Shown piece after piece: positions 17,655 through 27,287 of a stretch of DNA of 64,000 nt. Each line of letters begins with the position of its first letter. Positions within the stretch are counted from its first letter, which is position 1. The translations under genes and the position numbers were made by a program. The DNA lies in NCBI GenBank assembly GCA_001507425.1, contig LMAJ01000006.1, forward strand, positions 1 to 64,000. Reading direction: 5' to 3'. The stretch is from Flavobacteriaceae bacterium CRH (GTDB lineage: Bacteria > Bacteroidota > Bacteroidia > Flavobacteriales > Flavobacteriaceae). The notes under the pieces are model-generated. The model made no database searches. It was not told where the DNA came from and saw only the letters and a list, made by a program, of their open reading frames with translations.

Positions 17655-17985
17655 TTTTAAACACTGATTTCACAGATTTGCACCAATCAAATCTTGATTT
17701 CTATTCTTTTCATTCATATTATAAAATGAATTGTTTTAATGGATTGATCCTGAAACTTTGGGAAGTTATTAAAAAATAAACCATTCCTATGGGATTTTAT
17801 AAAGAGTTCCTTCCATAGGAACAAATTATATTGTAGGGATGGATTTCAATCCATTCTTCTCAATCATAATCGCCAATTTTTGCTGAGTTTCGTGTAACAT
17901 TTCGAGGAACGAGAAATTACATCCAGAGAGCACTAACGTAAATTCGTTTTGTGATTTCTCATTCCTCGAAATGACAAAACTGTGA
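17655..17985. other. Gene-free gap between two convergent genes, filled with repeats
   Basis: This 331-bp stretch contains a CACTGATTTCACAGATTTG type motif just after ung and then composite repeat copy B. No open reading frame of note and no clear T-run terminator were seen. Confidence 0.7.
17783..17973. repeat. Composite intergenic repeat, copy B, with 20-bp inverted repeat
   Basis: The order of parts is ATTCC-TAT-GGGAT, a GTTCC...GGAAC hairpin, GGGATGGATTTCAATCCAT, and then an inverted repeat with arms at 17898-17917 (CATTTCGAGGAACGAGAAAT) and 17954-17973, differing at one base pair. The left arm and the CATCCAGAGAGCA that follows are also seen in copy A at 14617-14655, which lacks the right arm. 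Confidence 0.7.
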
Positions 17986-18372
17986 CTATTTATCGACAGG
18001 TTTTTTTACAATTTCGTCTAAAATAGCTTTGTCTTCGTAGTTTACTACTTTTAAAATAATTTCCTGATCTTTTGAAGTTTTTCCTTCAATGATATATAAT
18101 TTTCCTTTTTTAAACGGAACATTACTTTGGTCAAAATCTACATCTCCGTAAGTCAATGTTTTTCTGATGTCTGAAGTGTCAACCCATTTTTCGTTTAAAG
18201 TCTGAATTGCTTTATCTGAATATTGAAAAGGTTTGGTGCGTAAATTATTTAAAACGCGGGCATTAGGAAAGTAGTTGCAACGTGTATCTTTTCCACTGAA
18301 AACAAGGGCTACAAAAAAGCATCCCATAATCAAACCAATCAAATAATAAGCAAAACGGTGTACGAACTTCAT
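17986..18372 (-). CDS. DUF4258-like membrane-anchored protein
   Basis: A 128-residue protein starting MKFVHRFAYYLIGLIMGCFFVALVF, an N-terminal membrane anchor, followed by a small domain with the pattern of DUF4258: YSDKAIQTL, then VDTSDIRKTLTYGDVDF, then a strand-rich tail LYIIEGKTSKDQEIILKVV. The family function is unknown; members resemble small toxin-like or RelE-like folds. The ATG at 18372 was chosen because an in-frame TTG six codons upstream overlaps the promoter box at 18388-18395. It follows the alanine dehydrogenase gene on the same strand. Confidence 0.65.
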   Translation of the reverse strand: MKFVHRFAYYLIGLIMGCFFVALVFSGKDTRCNYFPNARVLNNLRTKPFQYSDKAIQTLNEKWVDTSDIRKTLTYGDVDFDQSNVPFKKGKLYIIEGKTSKDQEIILKVVNYEDKAILDEIVKKPVDK

Positions 18373-18387
18373 GAAGTAATTTTTTTG

Positions 18388-18395
18388 CAAAGGTA
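18388..18395 (-). promoter_or_regulatory. TAnnTTTG box very close to the DUF4258-like gene
   Basis: On the minus strand TACCTTTG ends 15 bp before the ATG at 18372, giving a leader of roughly ten bases. This excludes the upstream TTG as a start if the box is used. Confidence 0.5.
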
Positions 18396-18408
18396 CATTA
18401 AAGTTCCT

Positions 18409-19608
18409 TTAAAATACAAGTAAATTAATATCGTTATCCGGCAAATCGAACCATTCGCCAATTGCTTTATTTGTTAGGATTCCGTGGTATAAATAAATTC
18501 CGTTTTTAAGTCCTTTATTGCATCTTATAGAACTTTCTAAGCCACCATCGTCGGCGATCTGAAGCAGGTAAGGAGTTAGTATGTTACTAATTGATAATGA
18601 AGCTGTTTTAGAATATCTTGATGGGATATTTGGAACACAATAATGCAAAACGTTGCTTTTTATAAAAGTTGGCTTTTCATGCGTTGTAACTTCTGAGGTT
18701 TCAAAACAACCGCCTGTATCAATGCTAACATCTACAATTACGGCGCCTTTTTTCATGTGTTCTACCATAGTTTCTGTTACTATAATTGGGCAGCGTTCTT
18801 TACCACGCATCGCGCCAATAGCAACATCGCAGCGACGTAAAGCTTTTAGTAAAGCTTTTTGCTGCACTGTAGAAGTAAAAATTCTTTGGTTTAAATTATT
18901 TTGCAAGCGACGTAATTTTGTAATTGAGTTATCAAACACTTTTACGTTTGCACCTAAACCAATTGCGGTTTTCGCAGCAAATTCGCCTACAGTTCCTGCG
19001 CCTAAAATAACAACTTCAGTTGGGGGAACTCCGGTAATGTTTCCGAATAAAAGTCCTTTTCCGAATTCATCCGTAATCATTAATTCTGAAGCGATAAGAA
19101 TCGATGCAGTTCCGGCTATTTCGCTAAGCGATTTTACCGCTGGGTAAGAGCCATCTTCATCTTTTATGTATTCAAAGGCAAGTGCAGTGATCTTTTTTTG
19201 TGCCAAAGCTTCAAAATAAGCTTTCTTTTTCGTTTTTAACTGAATGGCAGAAATGATAATGGTTTCAGGATTAATCATTTCAATTTCAGCCAATGTTGGC
19301 GGTTCCACTTTTAAAAGCATCGGACAACCAAAAACTTTTTTGGTGTCTTTTGTTACTTCTGCTCCCGCATCACTATATTCTTTATCAGAATAACTTGAAC
19401 TTTCTCCCGCTCCGGATTCTATCATAACGCGATGACCTTCGTAAGTCAAAGAATTTACAGCGTCCGGCGTCAGGCAAATACGACGTTCCTGATAACTTGT
19501 TTCTTTAGGAATTCCTATGAAAAGCTCTCTTTTGAATCGGCCAACTTCAAGTTTTTCTTCTTGTGGCAACAATTGTTGTTTCGTAAACGGAGTTAAGGTT
19601 ATTGACAT
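18409..19608 (-). CDS. ald: Alanine dehydrogenase
   Basis: A 399-residue enzyme of the alanine dehydrogenase/PNT family, which interconverts L-alanine and pyruvate plus ammonia with NAD. The N-terminal domain has IGIPKETSYQERRICLTPDAV, with the conserved Lys and Arg of the substrate site, and AEVTKDTKKVF. The NAD-binding domain carries EVVILGAGTVGEFAAKTAIGLGANV (GxGxxG) followed by an acidic VFDNS end. The late segment VLHYCVPNIPSRYSKTAS matches the family. The neighbourhood ald-tsaE-porX on one strand is seen in other Flavobacteriia. Confidence 0.9.
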   Translation of the reverse strand: MSITLTPFTKQQLLPQEEKLEVGRFKRELFIGIPKETSYQERRICLTPDAVNSLTYEGHRVMIESGAGESSSYSDKEYSDAGAEVTKDTKKVFGCPMLLKVEPPTLAEIEMINPETIIISAIQLKTKKKAYFEALAQKKITALAFEYIKDEDGSYPAVKSLSEIAGTASILIASELMITDEFGKGLLFGNITGVPPTEVVILGAGTVGEFAAKTAIGLGANVKVFDNSITKLRRLQNNLNQRIFTSTVQQKALLKALRRCDVAIGAMRGKERCPIIVTETMVEHMKKGAVIVDVSIDTGGCFETSEVTTHEKPTFIKSNVLHYCVPNIPSRYSKTASLSISNILTPYLLQIADDGGLESSIRCNKGLKNGIYLYHGILTNKAIGEWFDLPDNDINLLVF

Positions 19609-19691
19609 GGATTACAGGAAAAATTAAGGGTACAAATTACGTAAAAAGTTTTGAAATTAGTGCAAAAATTCTGCTAATAGTGTTTTAATAA

Positions 19692-20165
19692 TCAGGTCAT
19701 TATTTTTTCCATTTTAATATCGGCCCTTTCGTAACTTACATTTCCTAACGGAACTTCGACAAAGCCAAATTTTTCGTATAAATGAATTGCTGGAAGTAAA
19801 ATTCTGTTAGAATATAAAAGTAATTTTTTGATGTTGTTTTCTTTAGCAACAGCAATACAATGATTCAATAATTTATTACCAATTCCTAAACCTTGTGCTT
19901 TATCTGAAACTGCCATCTTACTCAATTCGAAAGTTGTACCGTCAATTTTCATTAAAGAAGCAGTTCCTAGAATTTCATTATTATATTTAGCATAGAAAAT
20001 CATGCCGCCCTTATCTATAATTTCTTCTTGTGGATTTGAAAGTACCAATTCATCCTGATCTTCAACTCTAAAATACTTTTTGAGCCATTCTATATTTAAA
20101 GTTTTGATTGGCTCTTTTAAATCTGGAGAAAAAGGGATTATTTCTACTGTATTTGGGGTTTTCAT
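19692..20165 (-). CDS. GNAT family N-acetyltransferase
   Basis: A 157-residue acetyltransferase. Motif A is visible as FELSKMAVSDKAQGLGIGNKLL, with the QGLGIG pyrophosphate-binding loop, and motif B as KLLLYSNRILLPAIHLYEKFGF near the C-terminus. Such enzymes move acetyl from acetyl-CoA to an amine; the acceptor cannot be told. It lies between tsaE and ald on the same strand. Confidence 0.85.
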   Translation of the reverse strand: MKTPNTVEIIPFSPDLKEPIKTLNIEWLKKYFRVEDQDELVLSNPQEEIIDKGGMIFYAKYNNEILGTASLMKIDGTTFELSKMAVSDKAQGLGIGNKLLNHCIAVAKENNIKKLLLYSNRILLPAIHLYEKFGFVEVPLGNVSYERADIKMEKIMT

Positions 20166-20290
20166 TGTTGAAAATTTATAATAATAAAGTTATTTCACAG
20201 ATATTCGCCAAGATTTCACGAAGGTCCACAGCGTTTTTTAAATTCTTTCTTGTGTTTCTCTGTACTATTTTTGCGACTCTTTGCGGAATT

Positions 20291-20698
20291 CTAAGCTAGT
20301 TTCAATTCTCTTTTTCCATCCGCCAATAATTCAATGGTAACTGTAGAATGTTCTTCAGGAATTAAACTTTCAATTTTTTCAGACCATTCTATAAAACACC
20401 AGTTTCCTGAGTATAAATAATCATCAACTCCCATGTCAAGTGCTTCTGTTTCTTTGTTTAATCTGTAAAAATCAAAATGATAAACGATTTCATTTTTGTT
20501 AGTATAATATTCATTTACCAAAGAAAATGTTGGACTGCTTGTAGCGTCTTCAACACCTAAACTTTTGCAGAGCTGTTTGATTAAAGTAGTTTTTCCAACA
20601 CCCATTTCTCCATTAAAAAGGATGATTTTTTTTGGGTTTGAAGCTATAATTTTTTCTGCTGCTTCCTGAATTTGATCTAATGAAAAAACGATATTCAT
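20291..20698 (-). CDS. tsaE: TsaE, ATPase of the tRNA t6A synthesis complex
   Basis: A 135-residue P-loop protein with Walker A FNGEMGVGKTTLIK at about residues 28-41, the switch segment SSPTFSLVNEY and the closing motifs FDFYRL and CFIEWSEK, all typical of TsaE. With TsaB and TsaD it forms N6-threonylcarbamoyladenosine at position 37 of ANN-decoding tRNAs. It is encoded just downstream of porX, with a repeat-bearing gap of 137 bp between. Confidence 0.95.
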   Translation of the reverse strand: MNIVFSLDQIQEAAEKIIASNPKKIILFNGEMGVGKTTLIKQLCKSLGVEDATSSPTFSLVNEYYTNKNEIVYHFDFYRLNKETEALDMGVDDYLYSGNWCFIEWSEKIESLIPEEHSTVTIELLADGKRELKLA

Positions 20699-20742
20699 TG
20701 TTATAATTTTTAGTGCTTATCTTCCGCGAAAGCGAAATCTTT

Positions 20743-20820
20743 TGCCACAGATTAAAAGATTTTCATTGATTTTTAAACTAATCAAAATTTTCTAATCTGT
20801 TATCTGTGAAATCTGTGGCA
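20743..20820. repeat. Inverted repeat between porX and tsaE
   Basis: TGCCACAGATT (20743-20753) pairs exactly with AATCTGTGGCA (20810-20820); the interior also pairs partly (AGATTTTCATTGATT against AATCAAAATTTTCT). The CACAGATT unit resembles motifs at 17660-17685 and 20190-20215. Confidence 0.65.
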
Positions 20821-20835
20821 TTTATTTTTAATTCT

Positions 20836-22389
20836 TTATTTCGGATTAAATACCAAAAACGGAATAATCATTTCTTCTAATGAAATACCGCCGTGTTGAT
20901 AGGTATTTTTATAGTAACTTACATAATGATTGTAGTTGTTTACGTAAGCCAAAAACAAATCATTTTTGGCAAAAATAAACGAACTACTCATGTTTATGGC
21001 TGGTAAACCAATTACTTTAGGCTCTTTTACCACGTAAACATCTTTTTGTTCATACGTTAAACTACGTCCCGTTTTGTAACGCAAATTTAAGCTTGTATTT
21101 TTATCTCCAACAACTTTTGATGGGTTTTTTACATTAATTGTTCCGTGATCTGTGGTCAGGATTAATTTAAAACCTAAAAGCTGTGCTTGCTGAATAATTT
21201 CCAGCAACGGAGAATTTTTAAACCAGCTTAATGTCAGTGAACGATAAGCTTTATCATCTGATGCAAGCTCTTTTACAACATCCATTTCTGTTTTGGCATG
21301 CGATAACATGTCTACAAAATTATAAACTACTGTAACTAAGTCATTTCCTTTTAAAGCTTTAAAGTTTTCTGCTAATTTTTTACCGCCGGCATAATTGGTG
21401 ATTTTAAAATAGTCTTCTTTAAGATTTAGGCCTAAACGTTTTAATTGTGCCGATAGAAATTCAGCTTCATAAAGGTTTTTTCCACCTTCTTCAACATCAT
21501 TTTTCCAATATTGCGGAAATTGTTTTTCCATTTCTGTCGGCAATAAACCAGAGAAAATAGCATTTCTGGCGTATTGTGTAGCGGTTGGAAGAATCGAAAA
21601 GTACGGAACTTCTTTTTCTAATTTATAATAATTGGCTACAACAGTCTCAAAAGATTTCCATTGATCGTATCGCAGATTATCAATCACAACAAATAAAACA
21701 GGTCTGTCTTTCTTTTTGATTTCCGGAACAACCAATTCCTTGAATAAAGTGTGTGACTGAATGGGTTTCTCTGCTTTTGGTACAAACCAGTCTTCGTAAT
21801 TTCTTTCAATATATTTCCCGAATTGAGAATTGGCTTCAACTTTTTGGGATTCCAAAATTTCAATCATTCCCTGATCATTGATGTTTTCAAGTTCTAATTC
21901 CCAGAAAATTAATTTTTTATATAATTCTACCCAATCTTCATAAGAATTCACCATGGCTAATTCCATCGAAATTTTTCTGAATTCTTTCTGATAATCTAAA
22001 GTAGTTTTTTCAGAAATTAACCTCGAATGATCCAGATTTTTCTTCAAACTCAATAAAATCTGATTCGGATTTACCGGTTTTATCAAATAATCAGCGATTT
22101 TAGAACCAATGGCTTCTTCCATTATATATTCTTCTTCACTTTTGGTAATCATGATCATCGGAATGGCTGATTTTTTTTCTTTCATGTCCGAAAGTGTTTC
22201 CAAACCGCTCATTCCGGGCATATTTTCATCGAGAAAAACAATATCAAAATTGTCTTCTTCAAATAATGATATTGCGTCCAGACCATTATTACAAGTAGTT
22301 ACAGCGTAGTTTTTCTTTTCAAGAAATAATATATGTGGCTTTAAAAGGTCGATTTCATCATCAACCCAAAGTATTTTTATCTTATCCAT
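20836..22389 (-). CDS. porX: PorX, response regulator with PglZ domain controlling type 9 secretion
   Basis: A 517-residue protein. Residues 1-120 form a receiver domain (KILWVDDEID; phospho-acceptor Asp54 in VFLDENMPG; conserved Lys in YLIKPVNP). After a helical linker, residues about 160-517 form a PglZ alkaline-phosphatase-fold domain with metal-site patterns VVIDNLRYDQW and LILTTDHGTINV. In Porphyromonas and Flavobacterium PorX works with the kinase PorY to regulate type 9 secretion, and its PglZ domain cleaves oligonucleotides. ATG at 22389 is preferred over a TTG two codons upstream. A possible T9SS substrate is encoded 8 kb away at 30894. Confidence 0.95.
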   Translation of the reverse strand: MDKIKILWVDDEIDLLKPHILFLEKKNYAVTTCNNGLDAISLFEEDNFDIVFLDENMPGMSGLETLSDMKEKKSAIPMIMITKSEEEYIMEEAIGSKIADYLIKPVNPNQILLSLKKNLDHSRLISEKTTLDYQKEFRKISMELAMVNSYEDWVELYKKLIFWELELENINDQGMIEILESQKVEANSQFGKYIERNYEDWFVPKAEKPIQSHTLFKELVVPEIKKKDRPVLFVVIDNLRYDQWKSFETVVANYYKLEKEVPYFSILPTATQYARNAIFSGLLPTEMEKQFPQYWKNDVEEGGKNLYEAEFLSAQLKRLGLNLKEDYFKITNYAGGKKLAENFKALKGNDLVTVVYNFVDMLSHAKTEMDVVKELASDDKAYRSLTLSWFKNSPLLEIIQQAQLLGFKLILTTDHGTINVKNPSKVVGDKNTSLNLRYKTGRSLTYEQKDVYVVKEPKVIGLPAINMSSSFIFAKNDLFLAYVNNYNHYVSYYKNTYQHGGISLEEMIIPFLVFNPK

Positions 22390-22578
22390 AAACAAATTTA
22401 ATTTTAATGCAATTTAGAAGTATAGAACTTAAAAAGTATTAAAAATAGTATAAAATTCAGAATAAGAAATGTAGTTTTTATTTATAAATTGATTTTGAAT
22501 CTGTTATCTTTTAACGTTTACTTCATGTAAAATGCTAATATTAAAGTAAAAACTAAAATCTCTTTATAGTTAATTCCT

Positions 22579-22586
22579 TATATTTG
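22579..22586 (+). promoter_or_regulatory. TAnnTTTG box upstream of the HD hydrolase gene
   Basis: TATATTTG lies 24 bp before the GTG start at 22611, in the region divergent from porX. It may also serve the lipid A genes downstream. Confidence 0.6.
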
Positions 22587-22610
22587 TTGACCTAAAAAAA
22601 GAATTTTATA

Positions 22611-23840
22611 GTGACCCATATAAATAAATTAAAAATATTTAACGATCCCATTTACGGGTTCATTTCTATCCCAAACGAGCTTATTTACGACTTAATTCAG
22701 CATCCGTATTTTCAGCGTTTGCGCCGTATTTCTCAAATGGGGTTATCGTATCTGGTATATCCGGGTGCAAATCATACGCGTTTTCATCATGCTTTGGGCT
22801 GTATGCATTTAATGCAGAAAGCTATTGAAACACTTCGTTTTAAAGGAGTTGCTATTTCAGCTAAAGAAGAAAATGCACTATTGATAGCAATCTTACTACA
22901 TGATATTGGTCACGGACCATTTTCGCATGCTATGGAAAAAAGTATTGTAGAAGATGTGAATCATGAAGCTATTTCATTGTTGTTTATGAATCAGTTAAAT
23001 GATGAGTTCGACGGAAAACTGAGTTTGGCAATTCAGGTTTTTAAGGGCGATTATCATCGAAAGTTTATGTTGCAATTGATTTCCAGTCAGTTGGATATGG
23101 ATAGAATGGATTATTTAAAACGAGATAGTTTTTACACCGGAGTTGCAGAAGGAAACGTCAATTCTGAGCGTTTGATCCAGATGATGAATGTAGTCGACGG
23201 CGTTTTGGTAATTGAAGAAAAAGGTATTTATTCGGTTGAAAAATTTCTGCTTTCGAGAAGGTTAATGTACTGGCAGGCTTATTTGCATAAAACAAGTTTG
23301 GTTGCCGAGTTAATTTTAATGAAAGCGTTAAAAAGAGCCAGAGAACTGACTTTAAAAGGAGTGTCTTTGCCTTGCAGTGAACCTCTTTTGTTTTTTATGC
23401 AAAATAAAATTACGCTGGAAGATTTTGATGCTGAAAAACTGGATTTGTTTTCGCAATTGGATGATTTTGATATTATAAGCGCCTTGAAAGCGTGGCAAAA
23501 ACAAGATGATTTTATACTTTCTACTTTAAGTAAAATGATCATTAACAGAGATTTGCTAAAGATTAAATTGAGTGCGGAAAAAATTCCGATGGAAGAATCC
23601 CAATTATTGAAAGAAGAATTTGCCAGCGAACACCATATTACGCTTTTAGAAGCAGGATATTTTATATTTAGAGGAAAAATTAAAAACCAGGCATATAGTA
23701 AAGAGGCAGAACCGATACGAATTTTGAAAAAAGATAAGACAATTGAGGATGTAGTTGAAGCATCTGATCAGCTGAATTTGAAATCGTTATCTAAATTGGT
23801 GACAAAATATTATATCTGTTTTCCAAAACAACTTATATAA
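22611..23840 (+). CDS. HD-domain phosphohydrolase
   Basis: A 409-residue cytoplasmic enzyme with the HD metal site: TRFHHALGCMHLM gives the first His, LLHDIGHGPFSHAME the HD pair, and SSQLDMDRMDYLKRDS the later Asp. The pattern is that of dGTPase-like HD proteins, which hydrolyse dNTPs or other nucleotides. The start is a GTG (THINKLKIFNDPIYGFI follows), as no ATG fits the conserved N-terminus. It lies 39 bp upstream of lpxD in the same direction, as in other Flavobacteriia. Confidence 0.85.
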   Translation: MTHINKLKIFNDPIYGFISIPNELIYDLIQHPYFQRLRRISQMGLSYLVYPGANHTRFHHALGCMHLMQKAIETLRFKGVAISAKEENALLIAILLHDIGHGPFSHAMEKSIVEDVNHEAISLLFMNQLNDEFDGKLSLAIQVFKGDYHRKFMLQLISSQLDMDRMDYLKRDSFYTGVAEGNVNSERLIQMMNVVDGVLVIEEKGIYSVEKFLLSRRLMYWQAYLHKTSLVAELILMKALKRARELTLKGVSLPCSEPLLFFMQNKITLEDFDAEKLDLFSQLDDFDIISALKAWQKQDDFILSTLSKMIINRDLLKIKLSAEKIPMEESQLLKEEFASEHHITLLEAGYFIFRGKIKNQAYSKEAEPIRILKKDKTIEDVVEASDQLNLKSLSKLVTKYYICFPKQLI

Positions 23841-23866
23841 AATTAACATTTAAAATCTATTTTTTA

Positions 23867-23874
23867 TATTTTTG
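23867..23874 (+). promoter_or_regulatory. TAnnTTTG box abutting the lpxD start codon
   Basis: TATTTTTG ends only five bases before the lpxD ATG. If used, the transcript would be leaderless or nearly so. It may also be an accidental match inside a T-rich gap. Confidence 0.4.
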
Positions 23875-23879
23875 TCGCA

Positions 23880-24923
23880 ATGAAATTTACAGCAGAACAA
23901 ATAGCGGGAATTTTAGAAGGAGAAGTTGTTGGGAATCCCAATGCAGAAGTTTCTCGCTTATCTAAGATCGAAGAAGGCGAAGAAGGATCGCTTACTTTTT
24001 TGGCTAATCCCAAATATATCAATTACATATATAGTACAAAAGCTACAGTTACAATTGTTAATGATAGTTTTGTACCAGAAGCCGAAATCACTACAACTTT
24101 GATAAAAGTAGAAGATGCGTATGCATCTTTTTCTAAACTTTTACAGTTTTACAATCAGGTAAAATTAAATAAAAACGGAATAGAAGCACACTCTTTTATA
24201 TCTGAAGGAACCAAATATGGCGAAAATTTATATTTAGGAAGCTTTAGTTATGTGGGGCAAAATGTGGTTTTAGGAGATAACGTAAAAATATACCCTAATA
24301 GTTTTATTGGTGATAATGTTGTTATTGGCGATAATGTATATATTTTTGCAGGCGCTAAAATATATTCTGAAACCATAATAGGAAACAATTGTACGATTCA
24401 TTCAGGAACTATTATAGGTGCAGATGGTTTTGGTTTTGTGCCAAATGAAGAAGGAGTTTACAGTAAAGTACCGCAAATTGGAAATGTTATCATAGAAGAT
24501 AATGTAGATATTGGTGCTAATACAACAATAGACAGGGCAACTCTAGGTTCTACCATTATAAGAAAAGGAGTCAAATTAGACAATCAGATTCAGATTGCAC
24601 ATAATGTAGAAATTGGTAAAAATACTGTAATTGCTGCTCAATCAGGCGTTGCAGGTTCTACAAAAATTGGCGAAAACTGTATGATTGGCGGGCAGGTTGG
24701 TATCGCAGGCCATTTAGTAATAGGTAATAATGTTAGGCTTCAGGCTCAATCAGGAGTGGCAAGAAACATTAAAGATGATGAAATATTGCAAGGATCACCA
24801 TCATTAGGATATAGTGATTTTAATAAATCGTATGTTCATTTTAAAAACCTACCTAAAATTGTAGCCGAAGTGGAAGAATTAAAAAAACAAATAATAAACC
24901 CAAAAAATGGAAATAATGGTTAA
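23880..24923 (+). CDS. lpxD: LpxD, UDP-3-O-acyl-glucosamine N-acyltransferase
   Basis: A 347-residue LpxD. An N-terminal uridine-binding domain (residues 1-100) is followed by a left-handed beta helix of hexapeptide repeats and a C-terminal helix. The catalytic His is in [14 protein letters not shown], and the second conserved His in [10 protein letters not shown]. It adds the second 3-hydroxyacyl chain to UDP-3-O-acyl-glucosamine, third step of lipid A synthesis. The gene overlaps the lpxC/fabZ start by 8 bases, so the two are translationally coupled. Confidence 0.95.
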   Translation: MKFTAEQIAGILEGEVVGNPNAEVSRLSKIEEGEEGSLTFLANPKYINYIYSTKATVTIVNDSFVPEAEITTTLIKVEDAYASFSKLLQFYNQVKLNKNGIEAHSFISEGTKYGENLYLGSFSYVGQNVVLGDNVKIYPNSFIGDNVVIGDNVYIFAGAKIYSETIIGNNCTIHSGTIIGADGFGFVPNEEGVYSKVPQIGNVIIEDNVDIGANTTIDRATLGSTIIRKGVKLDNQIQIAHNVEIGKNTVIAAQSGVAGSTKIGENCMIGGQVGIAGHLVIGNNVRLQAQSGVARNIKDDEILQGSPSLGYSDFNKSYVHFKNLPKIVAEVEELKKQIINPKNGNNG

Positions 24924-26304
24924 ACAGAAGACCATCAAAAATGAAATTTCACTAACAGGAGTTGGATTACATACTGGAAAAGAAGTTACAATGACTTTTA
25001 AACCTGCTCCAATAGATAATGGTTTCACTTTTGTGAGAATTGATTTGCAAGGCCAGCCGGTGATTGAAGCTGATGCTAATTATGTTGTTAATACGCAAAG
25101 AGGAACTAATTTAGAAAAATTAGGTGTAAAAATACAAACTCCGGAACACGTTTTAGCTGCAGTAGTGGGTTGCGATTTGGATAACATTATTATTGAATTG
25201 AATGCCTCTGAACTTCCAATTATGGACGGTTCATCAAAATATTTTGTTGAAGCAATTGAAAAAGCTGGTATTGAAGAACAAGATGCAAGCCGTAATGTTT
25301 ATGTTGTAAAAGAAGTTATTTCGTTTACAGATGAAGCAACCGGAAGCGAAATTCTTGTTATGCCAAGCGATGATTATCAGGTAACTACAATGGTAGATTT
25401 TGGTACTAAAGTTTTAGGTACACAAAATGCCACGCTTAAAAGCATTTCAGATTTTAAAGCTGAAATTGCAAATTCAAGAACTTTTAGTTTTTTACATGAA
25501 CTAGAATCATTACTTGAGCATGGATTAATTAAAGGTGGAGATTTAAATAACGCTATTGTTTATGTAGACAAGGAAATTTCTGAATCTACGATGGCTAATT
25601 TAAAGAAAGCTTTTGGTAAAGAAGAAATTTCTGTAAAACCAAATGGAGTTTTAGATAACCTGACTTTACATTATCCAAACGAAGCAGCAAGACACAAATT
25701 GCTTGATGTTATTGGAGATTTATCTCTAATTGGAGTTCGTATTCAGGGAAAAATTATCGCAAATAAACCAGGTCATTATGTAAATACTCAATTTGCTAAA
25801 AAATTGGCTAAAATCATTAAAATAGAACAGAGAAATCACGTTCCGGTTTATGATTTGAACCAGGAGCCATTAATGGATATTCATAAAATCATGGCAATGT
25901 TGCCGCACAGACCTCCATTTTTGTTGATTGACAGAATTATCGAAATGTCTGACCGTCATGTTGTTGGTTTAAAAAATGTAACGATGAATGAAAATTTCTT
26001 CGTAGGGCATTTTCCAGAAGCACCGGTAATGCCAGGTGTTTTAATTGTTGAAGCAATGGCACAAACAGGAGGAATTTTGGTTTTAAGCACGGTTCCGGAT
26101 CCAGAGAATTATTTGACATATTTTATGAAAATTGATAATGTTAAATTCAAGCATAAAGTATTGCCTGGTGATACATTAATTTTCAAATGCGAATTGATTT
26201 CTCCTATCAGAAGAGGGATTTGTCACATGCAGGCAAATGCATACGCAAATGGCAAATTAGTGACTGAGGCAGAATTAATGGCTCAAATTGTTAGAAAACA
26301 ATAA
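24916..26304 (+). CDS. lpxC/fabZ: LpxC-FabZ fusion: lipid A deacetylase and 3-hydroxyacyl-ACP dehydratase
   Basis: A 462-residue bifunctional protein. Residues 1 to about 310 are LpxC, the committed zinc deacetylase of lipid A synthesis, with [10 protein letters not shown], the zinc ligand in [10 protein letters not shown] and the later pair in [12 protein letters not shown]. Residues about 318-462 are FabZ, with [14 protein letters not shown] and the active-site segment [20 protein letters not shown]. The fusion is characteristic of Bacteroidota and couples hydroxyacyl supply to its main competitor pathway. Start at the second ATG (24916, [11 protein letters not shown]) fits LpxC better than the ATG at 24907. 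Confidence 0.95.
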   Translation: MVKQKTIKNEISLTGVGLHTGKEVTMTFKPAPIDNGFTFVRIDLQGQPVIEADANYVVNTQRGTNLEKLGVKIQTPEHVLAAVVGCDLDNIIIELNASELPIMDGSSKYFVEAIEKAGIEEQDASRNVYVVKEVISFTDEATGSEILVMPSDDYQVTTMVDFGTKVLGTQNATLKSISDFKAEIANSRTFSFLHELESLLEHGLIKGGDLNNAIVYVDKEISESTMANLKKAFGKEEISVKPNGVLDNLTLHYPNEAARHKLLDVIGDLSLIGVRIQGKIIANKPGHYVNTQFAKKLAKIIKIEQRNHVPVYDLNQEPLMDIHKIMAMLPHRPPFLLIDRIIEMSDRHVVGLKNVTMNENFFVGHFPEAPVMPGVLIVEAMAQTGGILVLSTVPDPENYLTYFMKIDNVKFKHKVLPGDTLIFKCELISPIRRGICHMQANAYANGKLVTEAELMAQIVRKQ

Positions 26305-26376
26305 TTTTAATCAAAATTATTGTTTACGTTTGTTGCCCAAATTAGACTATTTTAATTTAAAATATAAAACATACAG

Positions 26377-27162
26377 ATGAATCAACCATTAGCATATGTT
26401 CATCCTGGCGCCAAAATCGCTAAAAACGTTGTAATTGAGCCTTTTACAACAATTCACAATAATGTTGTTATTGGTGATGGTACCTGGATTGGTTCAAATG
26501 TAACCATCATGGAAGGCGCTCGAATTGGTAAAAATTGCAATATTTTTCCGGGAGCTGTTATTTCTGCTGTTCCGCAAGATTTAAAATTTGGCGGAGAAGA
26601 TTCTCTTGCTATAATTGGAGACAATTGTACCATCAGAGAATGTGTAACTATAAATAGAGGTACAGTAGCTTCAGGACAAACTATTTTAGGAGATAACTGT
26701 TTGGTTATGGCGTATGCACACATTGCACACGATTGCGAAATTGGAAACAATGCCATTATCGTAAACGGAGTTGCATTGGCAGGTCACGTAGTGGTTGGTA
26801 ATCACGCCGTAATTGGAGGTTTAGCTGCTATTCACCAATTTATTCATATTGGAGATCATGCCATGATTTCTGGAGGATCTTTGGTTAGAAAAGATGTTCC
26901 GCCATACACAAAAGCAGCAAAAGAGCCTTTATCATATGTAGGGATCAATTCTGTAGGTTTAAGAAGAAGAGGATTTAGTACTGAAAAAATTAGAGAAATT
27001 CAGGAAATTTATAGAATTCTATACCAGAAAAATTATAATACAACACAAGCTTTAAGCATTATTGAAGCTGAAATGGAAGCGACTCCTGAGAGAGATGAAA
27101 TTCTTGATTTTATCAGAAATTCATCAAGAGGAATTATGAAAGGTTATTCAGGAAACTATTAA
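26377..27162 (+). CDS. lpxA: LpxA, UDP-N-acetylglucosamine O-acyltransferase
   Basis: A 261-residue LpxA, first enzyme of lipid A synthesis, which moves a 3-hydroxyacyl chain from acyl carrier protein to the 3-OH of UDP-GlcNAc. It shows continuous hexapeptide repeats from residue 5 to about 190, the catalytic His in VMAYAHIAHDCEIG, and the C-terminal helical domain (VGLRRRGFSTEKIREIQEIY). Length equals that of the E. coli enzyme. It lies 72 bp after lpxC/fabZ. Confidence 0.95.
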   Translation: MNQPLAYVHPGAKIAKNVVIEPFTTIHNNVVIGDGTWIGSNVTIMEGARIGKNCNIFPGAVISAVPQDLKFGGEDSLAIIGDNCTIRECVTINRGTVASGQTILGDNCLVMAYAHIAHDCEIGNNAIIVNGVALAGHVVVGNHAVIGGLAAIHQFIHIGDHAMISGGSLVRKDVPPYTKAAKEPLSYVGINSVGLRRRGFSTEKIREIQEIYRILYQKNYNTTQALSIIEAEMEATPERDEILDFIRNSSRGIMKGYSGNY

Positions 27163-27287
27163 TTTTATAGTTTAGATTTCTAAACTACATATTAAAATTG
27201 AAAATAGAATTATTAAAAATAAAAGAATGGAAGATTTATTCTGTCAGGAATCTAAAATCTACATTCTAAAATCTAAAATAAAACAAA

